From: Christensenella sp. UBA4675
Lineage (GTDB): Bacteria; Bacillota; Clostridia; Christensenellales; Borkfalkiaceae
Direction: 5' to 3'
NCBI GenBank assembly: GCA_002405165.1
Contig: DHLF01000005.1
Coordinates: forward strand, 197,851 to 248,304
Length of the DNA stretch: 50,454 nt
A program made the position numbers and the translations under genes. The notes below the pieces were generated by a model that was not told the origin of the DNA, did not search any database, and saw nothing but the letters and a program-made list of their open reading frames with translations. This document shows, one piece after another, positions 25,048 to 31,935 of the stretch (position 1 is the stretch's first letter; each line of letters opens with the position of its first letter).

Positions 25048-25224
25048 TTAAAACACCTCCGTTTTATGTAAATAAGATGGTTAAAAATATGTTAGATATT
25101 AAGTTGCAGTAAATTAAACAAACTTTTTTTAAATAATAATATTTACTTTAAATGCGTTCGATTATGGAAAATAACTTAAAATGCTTTTAATGTTTCTAAT
25201 ACTACTTTTTAAAGCAAATCTTTA

Positions 25225-25920
25225 TTACGAATATTTTATTATTTCTTTTTTTAATTTTTTTACTATTCTCTTTTCGAGTCTTGATATGTACGACTGCGAA
25301 ATTCCCAAATAATCGGCAACTTCTTTTTGCGTCATTTCTTCTCCGCCTGTAAGACCGAATCTTAACGCCATTATGGTAGATTCTCTTTCGGTCAAACTTT
25401 TTAAAGCGTTTTTTAAAACGTCTTTTTCTCCGCTTTCTTCAACCACGTCGAAAACGCTGTTTGCGTCGCTACCCAAAATATCGGATAAAAGCAGTTCGTT
25501 ACCTTCTCCGTCGACGTTTAAAGGTTCGTCTAGCGACACGTCCGAATGGGTTTTACTAACTTTTCTTAAATGCATTAAAATTTCGTTTTCAATACACCTA
25601 GAAGCGTAAGTCGCAAGCTTTATTTTTTTATCCGTATCAAAAGTTCCCACCGCTTTTATAAGCCCTATCGTGCCTACGGAAATTAAATCGTCAAGCTCGA
25701 TTCCCGTATTTTCAAACTTTTTAGCAATGTATACGACTAACCTTAAATTATGTTCTATAAGTTCCTTTTTTACTTGCTCGTCCCCACCGACAAGTCGGTC
25801 TATACGTTCTTTTTCTTGCAATTCGTTAAACGGTTCGGGTAACGTGTCTTGCCCGCACATATAATGAATTTCGTCCGCCGAGCGAAAAAGTTTAAGTATT
25901 TTTGCAAGTAGTTTTAGCAT
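25225..25920 (-). CDS. sigE: RNA polymerase sporulation sigma factor SigE (pro-SigE)
   Basis: Early mother-cell sigma factor made as an inactive precursor. The N-terminal ~25 residues (MLKLLAKILKLFRSADEIHYMCG) resemble the membrane-associated pro-sequence cleaved by SpoIIGA. Region 2 follows (EHNLRLVVYIAKKFENTGIELDDLISVGTIGLIKAVGTFD...LATYASRCIENEILMHLRK), then region 4 (LTERESTIMALRFGLTGGEEMTQKEVADYLGISQSYISRLEKRI). Length 231. It lies 12 bp after spoIIGA, its own activating protease, and 177 bp before sigG. Confidence 0.97.
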   Translation of the reverse strand: MLKLLAKILKLFRSADEIHYMCGQDTLPEPFNELQEKERIDRLVGGDEQVKKELIEHNLRLVVYIAKKFENTGIELDDLISVGTIGLIKAVGTFDTDKKIKLATYASRCIENEILMHLRKVSKTHSDVSLDEPLNVDGEGNELLLSDILGSDANSVFDVVEESGEKDVLKNALKSLTERESTIMALRFGLTGGEEMTQKEVADYLGISQSYISRLEKRIVKKLKKEIIKYS

Positions 25921-25932
25921 TTTAACTCCTTT

Positions 25933-26751
25933 TTATACGTTGATTATAGCGGGATGCAAAATAACGTCGTAATCGTCCGTATAAACCATTTTGCTAACGC
26001 CTAAATAAACGTAGTCGTAAACTATTTTTTCTACTCCGTAAACTATTACTTCGTCTATGGAATACACTAGCATTTGTCCATCTCCCGAAACGGTAGAAAA
26101 ATCTAATTTACCGTAAGGTTTGCCAACGTAAAAAAACATATTCAGTTTTTTAAAAGTTTTTTCGCTTATAATTATTATGGGCGAACCCGTTTTTTTATCG
26201 AACAGTCTATTTCCGCTATCTATAAACCCCGTCATAGAAAACGGCTTGCCTTTTACGACTATTTCCATTTTTCTAATAAAGGGAAAAATATTTTTCTTTT
26301 TGTAAACGCTGTGGGCTATTTTAACGCAAATTTTAGAAATTATAACCGCTGTTAAAATTATTGCCGACAAAGGAATTTCAGCTTTATAAGATATACTTGC
26401 GTCTTTAAATACAAAATCTAAATTTAAAGCGTAAAGCATGGCTATAACCGCCCCGCCCGAAACGAAAGTTAAAGCTAAAAAAACGCCTAGGGCTAAAAAA
26501 TACGCCCTAATACTTTTATATTCTCCTGCAAGGAAAATCATAACGAAAGCAAGTAAAATTTTTATAAAAAAAATTAACAACGCATTTATCCCCGTAAGCG
26601 GTAATAAAATAGCGGTAACCGTTCCGAGTATCGCCGTTAAAATTATTCTTAAAAATTTAACCTTTTGCTTTATTATGTAAAAAGTTGATTTCAGCAATAA
26701 ATAGTCTATAATCAAATTATCTATTATTGCGTATTCTATGTAAACGGACAT
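25933..26751 (-). CDS. spoIIGA: Sporulation sigma-E factor processing protease SpoIIGA
   Basis: Membrane aspartic protease that cleaves pro-SigE after a signal from the forespore. The N-terminal half holds five hydrophobic helices (within residues 1-145). The cytosolic C-terminal half has the retropepsin-like catalytic motif MTGFIDSGNRL, with D178 as the expected nucleophilic Asp. Length 272 is somewhat shorter than the Bacillus protein (309) but covers both domains. The spoIIGA-sigE operon structure is conserved. Confidence 0.93.
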   Translation of the reverse strand: MSVYIEYAIIDNLIIDYLLLKSTFYIIKQKVKFLRIILTAILGTVTAILLPLTGINALLIFFIKILLAFVMIFLAGEYKSIRAYFLALGVFLALTFVSGGAVIAMLYALNLDFVFKDASISYKAEIPLSAIILTAVIISKICVKIAHSVYKKKNIFPFIRKMEIVVKGKPFSMTGFIDSGNRLFDKKTGSPIIIISEKTFKKLNMFFYVGKPYGKLDFSTVSGDGQMLVYSIDEVIVYGVEKIVYDYVYLGVSKMVYTDDYDVILHPAIINV

Positions 26752-26803
26752 AGCTTAATTTTAAGGTTTTTGTTCGTGCGAATTTAAAAAGATAAGATAA
26801 AAA

Positions 26804-26834
26804 AAACGCTTTTCTTGTCGAAAAGCGTTAAAAT
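26804..26834 (-). terminator. Terminator with a Spo0A-box-like loop between the 135-residue protein gene and spoIIGA
   Basis: Minus strand: a 9-bp stem AACGCTTTT/AAAAGCGTT followed by T8, ending the upstream membrane protein gene. The loop holds TTGTCGAA on the plus strand, identical to the Spo0A-box core TGTCGAA (26816-26822), about 65 bp upstream of the spoIIGA ATG. The terminator is clear. Spo0A binding is only a possibility. Confidence 0.7.
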
Positions 26835-26847
26835 TTTAAAATTTAAA

Positions 26848-27255
26848 TTAGTCTTTGTTTTGTTCTTCTTGAACTTCTTCCTTAGTTTCTTCTGTTACTT
26901 CTTTGTCTTCTGCTTTTTCACCTTGTTCTTCAACTTTTTCGGGAGAGAAGAACGCAAGAATTCCGAACACTACAAAAGTTATAATTTTAGCAATGCTTAT
27001 AAGTCTTGACAAAACGTAATAAAAATCGTAAGAAGAACTTTTTGCTAATCCTAAAATATTATATATTAAGGAAAGCAACATACTTAACCCCGTAAAAAGT
27101 AAAGAAATCAAAAATACTTTTTTAACTTCTTTTTTAACGTCTTCGTCTTCGGTTTTTAAATAAACGTAACCACCGCAAAGGGCAAAAATTACTAAATTAA
27201 CGTACGCACCTGCCCATAAAATAAGTTTTAGCCAATTCTTTTTTATCTTTTCCAT
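26848..27255 (-). CDS. Hypothetical three-helix membrane protein with acidic tail
   Basis: Not recognised. Three hydrophobic segments (about residues 12-30, 44-67 and 82-104) are followed by a strongly acidic Glu/Lys-rich tail (about 105-135: EKVEEQGEKAEDKEVTEETKEEVQEEQNKD), probably cytosolic. TTTAGAGGTG precedes the ATG and a terminator follows. It lies just upstream of the spoIIGA operon, but the terminator between them argues for a separate transcript. It may be a small stress- or sporulation-associated membrane protein; no function is claimed. Confidence 0.65.
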   Translation of the reverse strand: MEKIKKNWLKLILWAGAYVNLVIFALCGGYVYLKTEDEDVKKEVKKVFLISLLFTGLSMLLSLIYNILGLAKSSSYDFYYVLSRLISIAKIITFVVFGILAFFSPEKVEEQGEKAEDKEVTEETKEEVQEEQNKD

Positions 27256-27462
27256 AAAAACACCTCTAAATTAATAACTATTAAAAATTATATAAAAAAA
27301 AATATAAAAAATCAATAAGTATTTTAAATTTTGTAAAAATATTTTGTGTAGAATCACAACACATATTAGACAAAGTAAATTGTTAAACTAAGTGCAATAC
27401 TTAGAAAGAAAAAAGTTAAATAATAGTTAGCAATATTTTAAAAATATAAAAGACATTAAATA

Positions 27463-27491
27463 TTGACTTTTATTTTTTATTATTATACAAT
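27463..27491 (+). promoter_or_regulatory. Promoter of the lipoprotein gene
   Basis: TTGACT, 17 bp, TACAAT, with the start near 27498 and a very short leader carrying GGATGGGAG before the ATG at 27517. About 40 bp upstream lies GTTAAATAATAGTTAGC (GTTAA-N6-GTTAG, 27417-27433), which resembles the two-component repeats at 9569-9586. Any link is speculative. Confidence 0.6.
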
Positions 27492-27516
27492 AATAAAAAA
27501 GGATGGGAGTTTTTTT

Positions 27517-28437
27517 ATGAAAAACAAAGTATTTCTATTTATTGCGATTTTTGTTTTATCGCTTACTTTTTCCTTGCCTTTCGTTGCATGCAAAGCAGGG
27601 AAAAAAGAAGAAGTCGTAGGCACGTACAAACTTGTTACGGACACCCGCACCGCCTATCAAGAAGAAACCGTAGACAATATAGAAAAATACGGCAAAGAAG
27701 CATATTTAGTTATAACCGGCAAAACATACGGGTATTACGTTTATAAAGACAATTATTCTTCTGTTTTTGCAAGGGAAGTTAAACTAGAATACACTTACAA
27801 CGACGAAGGCAATATATCTTTAATAAGTTTTATAACGGGCGAAGGTAAAAATGCACATACTTTTAACGTAGACGCTCAAAAAAGAGTAGCCCTTATATCA
27901 CGTTGGCCTTCGGCGACAAAGCATATCGACGCATACGATATTCAATACAATAAAGTAGACAAAGCCACAGACCTTTCTTACGTTAAAAATATTTACAGTA
28001 ATTTACCGGTATTCGGCTATGATTTATACGATTATAACGGGTTGTACTGTGCAGAAATTACAAACGAACTTCAAAAAAATTACAGCGAATATATTTATAA
28101 ATATTACGACGTTGATTCCGCAAACTGTAAAGCAACGCTTTACTACGCTTTAAAATCAGACGAAAAGCCCGTTGTCGTAACCGATTTAGCCGTTACATTC
28201 GAGCGTAACGAAGAAACTGATAAACCCGTTGCTATAAGTATAGGAGAAATTAAGTATACTTTTGTGTATGCTACTCCGACCAGACCCGTTAAAGTTACGG
28301 TAGACGGCGAAGAAGTTGACGTAAACGAAGAGCTATACAATTACAATTATTTAGAACTTTTGCCAAGCGAGTATGACGCTTATTTTCAAAATCTTATAAC
28401 AGAATACAAAAACTCCTTGCAAAATACAAATAAATAG
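27517..28437 (+). CDS. Hypothetical lipoprotein
   Basis: Exported lipid-anchored protein of unknown function. The signal peptide MKNKVFLFIAIFVLSLTFSLP ends in the lipobox FVAC, with lipidation on C25. The rest (about 280 residues) is rich in Tyr and beta-strand-like segments such as VVGTYKLVTD and VTVDGEEVDVNEELYNY. It may consist of repeated beta-sheet units of the kind seen in substrate-binding or adhesion lipoproteins of Clostridia. An in-frame ATG at 27463 lies upstream of the promoter, so the start at 27517 is chosen for its signal peptide and Shine-Dalgarno. It is monocistronic, with a terminator downstream. Confidence 0.75.
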   Translation: MKNKVFLFIAIFVLSLTFSLPFVACKAGKKEEVVGTYKLVTDTRTAYQEETVDNIEKYGKEAYLVITGKTYGYYVYKDNYSSVFAREVKLEYTYNDEGNISLISFITGEGKNAHTFNVDAQKRVALISRWPSATKHIDAYDIQYNKVDKATDLSYVKNIYSNLPVFGYDLYDYNGLYCAEITNELQKNYSEYIYKYYDVDSANCKATLYYALKSDEKPVVVTDLAVTFERNEETDKPVAISIGEIKYTFVYATPTRPVKVTVDGEEVDVNEELYNYNYLELLPSEYDAYFQNLITEYKNSLQNTNK

Positions 28438-28464
28438 TAAATATTATTTTATATAAATTTTATA

Positions 28465-28503
28465 TCCCCCGAACACGTTAAACTCGGTTCGAGGGATTTT
28501 TTT
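28465..28503 (+). terminator. Terminator after the lipoprotein gene
   Basis: A stem of TCCCCCGAAC with GTTCGAGGGA (one mismatch), 12-nt loop and T8. It ends the lipoprotein transcript. Confidence 0.8.
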
Positions 28504-28541
28504 GTGCTTTCTACACTAAAATATAATACAGCGTAGAGTTT

Positions 28542-29027
28542 TTATAAAATTTTTTGATAATAACTTACCGACAATTTTTTACCGAATTTAATTCCCACGC
28601 CTTCTAATTTTCCTACGCAACTAAAACCCATTTTCTCGTGAAAAATTTTGCTGTTCTCGTTTTCTTCGGTTATCAAAGAAATTATATTTTTATAGCCTAA
28701 TTTTATAGCCGTTTCTTCAATAATATTATAAAGCTTAGTTCCTATTTTTTTATTTAAGCAATTTTTATCTAAATATATCGATAAATCAACCGTGTATTTG
28801 TAGGCGGAACGTTCGTTAAAACTATTTAAGTACGCATATCCTAAAACTTTATTATTTTCCACCGCAACGAAAAACGGATAATTTTTAGCTATCTTTTTTA
28901 TTCGCTTATAAAATTTAAAAAAAGTTAACCTTTTTTCTTCAAACGTCGCGGTAGTATTTTCGATATAATAATTATAGATATTCAAGCACTGTTTAATATC
29001 TTTTTTAAATAGTTTTTTTATTTCCAT
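28542..29027 (-). CDS. GNAT-family N-acetyltransferase
   Basis: Acetyl-CoA-dependent acetyltransferase of the phosphinothricin/N-acyltransferase (Pat) type. It shows the entry IKQCLNIYNYYIENTTATFEEK, the core YPFFVAVENNKVLGYAYLN, the acetyl-CoA loop region LNKKIGTKLYNIIEE near residue 95-110, and IISLITEENENSKIFHEKMGFSCVGKLEGVGIKFGKK. An upstream in-frame ATG (29066) exists, but the ATG at 29027 has AAAGGAAATT and fits the family start, giving 161 residues. The substrate is unknown. Confidence 0.82.
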   Translation of the reverse strand: MEIKKLFKKDIKQCLNIYNYYIENTTATFEEKRLTFFKFYKRIKKIAKNYPFFVAVENNKVLGYAYLNSFNERSAYKYTVDLSIYLDKNCLNKKIGTKLYNIIEETAIKLGYKNIISLITEENENSKIFHEKMGFSCVGKLEGVGIKFGKKLSVSYYQKIL

Positions 29028-29132
29028 AATTTCCTTTAAACTTTTAAAAAGTTTAGCAAACAACATTTTGTTTTATTCAATTATGCTATTTTACTGTTTT
29101 TTTGTCAATAAATTTTAAAATTTTTTTACATT

Positions 29133-29166
29133 AAAAAACCTAAAACGCCAAATACGCATTTTAGGT
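29133..29166 (-). terminator. Terminator after the ornithine cyclodeaminase-like gene
   Basis: Minus strand: AACCTAAAA with TTTTAGGTT plus inner GC pairs, then T6. It lies about 19 bp after the stop codon. Confidence 0.75.
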
Positions 29167-29184
29167 TAAAGAAAAATTTTTAAA

Positions 29185-30074
29185 TTATTTTAATTTTTCA
29201 TAAATTATATTTGCCAAAGTAATATCGTGAAGCGCAATACCAACGCTATAAGCGATAATGCGTTCGTCGTCGCTTTCTCTACCCTTTACTTTACCGTTTA
29301 CAACGTCGCAAATTTCTTCAAACTTTTTAAATTTATTAAAGTTTTTAAAGCCTTTTAAATGTCCCGTATCGTCACCGAAAATTTTATCGAAAGCCAAATC
29401 GCAATCCATAAAACCCCTTGTATGAATCGAAACGATTAAGCACCCTTTTTTATATTTGTCGGGCGTAGTAAAGTCGTTTTCTTGATAGGTAACGGCGGAT
29501 ACTATTACGTCGCAATTATCTATTAAAGAATTATAATCTTCATAAACTTCAAAGGTAACGTGTTTTCTATCTTTATATTCTTCGATTATTTCTTTCGCTC
29601 TGTTTTTATAATTAAAAATTCTTATAATAACGTCGTGGTCAATAGTGTCGATAAAAATTTTTAAAGCGAGCTTCCCGACTTCGCCAAGCCCTATAAACGC
29701 TATTGTTTTAAAATCCTTTTTTGCAAATAGGTATACGGAATGAATTCCTACCGCCGACGTACGAAGTATAGTTAAGTAAGAAGCGTCCATAACCGCCTTT
29801 AATTGACCGTTTGATAAATCGTACAGCATTAAATTAGCGTTAAGCGACGGCGTATTATCAGGATATCTATTAACCAATTTTACTCCGCCCACGTTTAAAG
29901 CAGGAATACAGCAAGGCATTGTATTATAAAAAATACTTCCTTTTTCGTCTAAATGAATAGACGTTTTTGGCGGTAATAAACTTTCTTTTTTATGTTTTAT
30001 AGTATTACGATTTTTAGCAGTTCAAAAGAATCGATATCAATTTTCTTTATCTGTTCATCGGTTATGTATCTCAT
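29185..30074 (-). pseudogene. Ornithine cyclodeaminase/alanine dehydrogenase family gene with a one-base frameshift
   Basis: The 244-residue reading frame starting at 29919 is an OCD/mu-crystallin family NAD(P)-binding enzyme (TIAFIGLGEVGKLALKIFIDTI near 70-90; ILRTSAVGIHS) but lacks its N-terminus. The missing part exists just upstream: ATG at 30074 behind AAAGGAC reads MRYITDEQIKKIDIDSFELLK, then runs out of frame. Adding one A to the A5 run (plus-strand T5, 30011-30015) restores a continuous protein through NRNTIKHKKESLLPPKTSIH into NTMPCCIPALNVGG. The alignment with the family then has no gap. Either the gene is recently inactivated or the base call is wrong. Confidence 0.75.
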
Positions 30075-30147
30075 ATTTAGTCCTTTTATAATTTACATAT
30101 ACTCAGTAATATATAAAAATTTATTTAAAATGTAAGAAATTGTGATA

Positions 30148-30190
30148 TGCACCCAAAAGTTTTTCATTACTGTCCAATCTTTTGGGTTCA
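30148..30190. repeat. Inverted repeat resembling the joined ends of an IS3-type element
   Basis: TGCACCCAAAAG and CTTTTGGGTTCA face each other across 19 bp (9 bp perfect, 11 of 12 overall), beginning TG and ending CA. TGxACCCAAAAG-type termini followed by a GGACA-like motif (here TGTCCAAT on the right side) are common in IS3-family insertion sequences. It looks like a nearly complete internal deletion or a tiny non-autonomous element. No clear target-site duplication is seen. It could instead be a leader hairpin of the downstream broken gene. Confidence 0.4.
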
Positions 30191-30238
30191 CATCAGAGTA
30201 AGTATACAATAAACTAAATTTTATTTCAAGCAATAAAC

Positions 30239-30264
30239 AAAAAAAACATCCCTTCGGATGTTTT
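30239..30264 (-). terminator. Terminator of the tRNA cluster
   Basis: Minus strand: AAAACATCC, loop GAAG-type, GGATGTTTT followed by T8. It closes the transcript carrying the six tRNAs. Confidence 0.85.
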
Positions 30265-30304
30265 AGCTTTTTAAAAAATTAAATTTAAAATATAAAAATG
30301 TTTT

Positions 30305-30380
30305 TGGTGGACCATCGGGGGCTCGAACCCCGGACACCCTGATTAAGAGTCAGGTGCTCTACCAACTGAGCTAATGGTCC
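30305..30380 (-). tRNA. tRNA-Lys (anticodon CTT)
   Basis: Full cloverleaf: acceptor GGACCAT/ATGGTCC, D-arm AGCTCAGTTGGTAGAGC, anticodon loop CTCTTAA, T-arm CCGGGGTTCGAGCCCCCG, encoded CCA. It is last in the array on the minus strand. Confidence 0.97.
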
Positions 30381-30455
30381 AAATATAAAAGCAGATATAA
30401 CGCTTCTGCTTATGGCGACTCATTTCCTTTTGTTCTAAAAGCACTTATGAGTAAG

Positions 30456-30531
30456 TGGTGATCCATCGGGGACTCGAACCCCGGACACCGTGATTAAAAG
30501 TCGCGTGCTCTACCGCCTGAGCTAATGGACC
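30456..30531 (-). tRNA. tRNA-Lys (anticodon TTT) with an anticodon-stem mismatch
   Basis: Cloverleaf with D-arm AGCTCAGGCGGTAGAGC, loop CTTTTAA and encoded CCA. The anticodon stem CGCGA/TCACG has a C29-A41 mismatch, and the acceptor has one G-T pair (GGTCCAT/ATGGATC). A single C-to-T change would restore the stem. It is the only TTT-Lys gene in this window. Confidence 0.92.
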
Positions 30532-30561
30532 GTCCGTTTTAAATAAAAATATAAAGTTTTT

Positions 30562-30636
30562 TGGCTGGGGTGGCAGGATTTGAACCTACGAATGCGGGAA
30601 TCAAAATCCCGTGCCTTACCGCTTGGCGACACCCCA
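30562..30636 (-). tRNA. tRNA-Gln (anticodon TTG)
   Basis: Acceptor TGGGGTG/CACCCCA, D-arm with CGCCAAGCGGTAAGGC, loop TTTTGAT with anticodon TTG, T-arm, G73 and encoded CCA. Confidence 0.97.
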
Positions 30637-30650
30637 ATGTAAGTTTTTAA

Positions 30651-30727
30651 TGGGGCGAGAGATGGGAATCGAACCCACGACCTCCAGGACCACAATCTGG
30701 CGCTCCACCGATTGAGCTACTCCCGCC
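30651..30727 (-). tRNA. tRNA-His (anticodon GTG)
   Basis: Acceptor GCGGGAG/CTCTCGC with the His-specific extra G at -1 paired with C73, loop TTGTGGT with anticodon GTG, encoded CCA. Confidence 0.97.
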
Positions 30728-30735
30728 GTTTGTTT

Positions 30736-30812
30736 TGGCGCGCCTGAAGGGATTCGAACCCCTGACACCCGCCTTAGAAGGGCGGTGCTCTATCCAGCTG
30801 AGCTACAGGCGC
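30736..30812 (-). tRNA. tRNA-Arg (anticodon TCT)
   Basis: Acceptor GCGCCTG/CAGGCGC, D-arm AGCTCAGCTGGATAGAGC, loop CTTCTAA with anticodon TCT, T-arm GGGGTTCGAATCCCT, G73 and encoded CCA. Confidence 0.97.
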
Positions 30813-30855
30813 AAACTGAACAATTTGTGAGTTTGGCTCCCTTTAAAAACTATAA

Positions 30856-30929
<74 letters not shown>

Positions 30930-31144
30930 ATTGACACATAATGCTCATAAATAGTACCAAAATATTATTAGTTTGTCAATCGTTTTTGTCGAATTTTTAC
31001 AAAATTTTTAAAAAAATATTTCTTTTTTACTTTTGCTTGAAAATCCGACAAAAAACAGCTTAAAAATAGTGTTTTTAAAATTTTTTAATAAAATTTTTAT
31101 CCTTTTTCTATATTTTAACATAAATTTGTCATAGCATACAAAAC

Positions 31145-31717
31145 CTATTTTATAGCTTTTAATAATTCCTGTATTGCCCTTGCCCTGTGAGAAACCGAAT
31201 TTTTTTCTTCGTCCGAACATTCGCCGAAACATTTTTTTAAATCGTAACTATAAAATAACGGGTCGTAGCCGAACCCGCCGGTTCCGCGTTCTTCAAACAA
31301 AATTTCCCCTTCGGTTTTTCCGAAAACGCAAATATTTTTATCTTTGGTAATCATAGTAATACAACATACAAAATACGCTTTTCTATCTTTTCCGTTTAAC
31401 TTTTCAAGAAGTTTTTTCTTATTTGCCTGCATGTCGTGATTTCCCGCATACCTTGCGCTTTTTACACCCGGTTCTCCGTTTAAGGACGAAACAACCAAAC
31501 CGCTGTCGTCGGCAAGTACGCTTAGTCCCGTATAGTCGTAAACCGTTTTAGCTTTTATGTAAGAATTTTCTTCAAAGGTATCGTATTTTTCGTCTATTTC
31601 GCCGTTAAAGCCAACGTCGGCAAGCGAAAGAATTTCGTATTTATCGCCTAAAATTTCTTTAAACTCCCTAATTTTTCCCTTATTTTCGGAAGCGATTACA
31701 AGTTTTTCCATTTGCAT
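31145..31717 (-). CDS. rdgB: Non-canonical purine NTP pyrophosphatase (RdgB/HAM1)
   Basis: Cleans the nucleotide pool by hydrolysing dITP/ITP and XTP to monophosphates. It has the family start LVIASENKGKIREFKEIL, the YDTFEENSYIKAKTVYDYTGLSVLADDSGL segment near residues 50-78, GEPGVKSARYAG, GFGYDPLFYS near 155 and SHRARAIQELL near 180. Length 190. Two starts two codons apart (31717 and 31711) are possible; AAGGAGAT favours the first slightly. Confidence 0.95.
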   Translation of the reverse strand: MQMEKLVIASENKGKIREFKEILGDKYEILSLADVGFNGEIDEKYDTFEENSYIKAKTVYDYTGLSVLADDSGLVVSSLNGEPGVKSARYAGNHDMQANKKKLLEKLNGKDRKAYFVCCITMITKDKNICVFGKTEGEILFEERGTGGFGYDPLFYSYDLKKCFGECSDEEKNSVSHRARAIQELLKAIK

Positions 31718-31861
31718 ATCTCCTTAAAAGTAACAAATGAGCATATATATTAAAAATTTACCTATATGAACATTTATAATATGTGAATACCTTTACATAT
31801 ATTAAAAATAAAGATTAGCCTTTATCCTAAGGCGAAACCATAAACAAAAAACAATTAAACC

Positions 31862-31904
31862 TTAAAAAAACAACGCGTTAAAAAATTTTAAACGCGTTGT
31901 TTTC
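31862..31904 (-). terminator. Terminator after glmS
   Basis: Minus strand: AACAACGCGTT with its exact complement AACGCGTTGTT and an AT loop, then T7. The remaining 31718-31861 stretch is AT-rich and holds the rdgB promoter region. Confidence 0.85.
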
Positions 31905-31935
31905 ATTTAAAAATAAAATTTTTATTTTACAAATT

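Noticed and set aside
31008..31232. A 74-codon minus-strand frame overlapping the rdgB end
   Set aside because: It starts inside rdgB, is low-complexity Lys/Phe and has no ribosome site; it reads as a shadow frame in AT-rich DNA.
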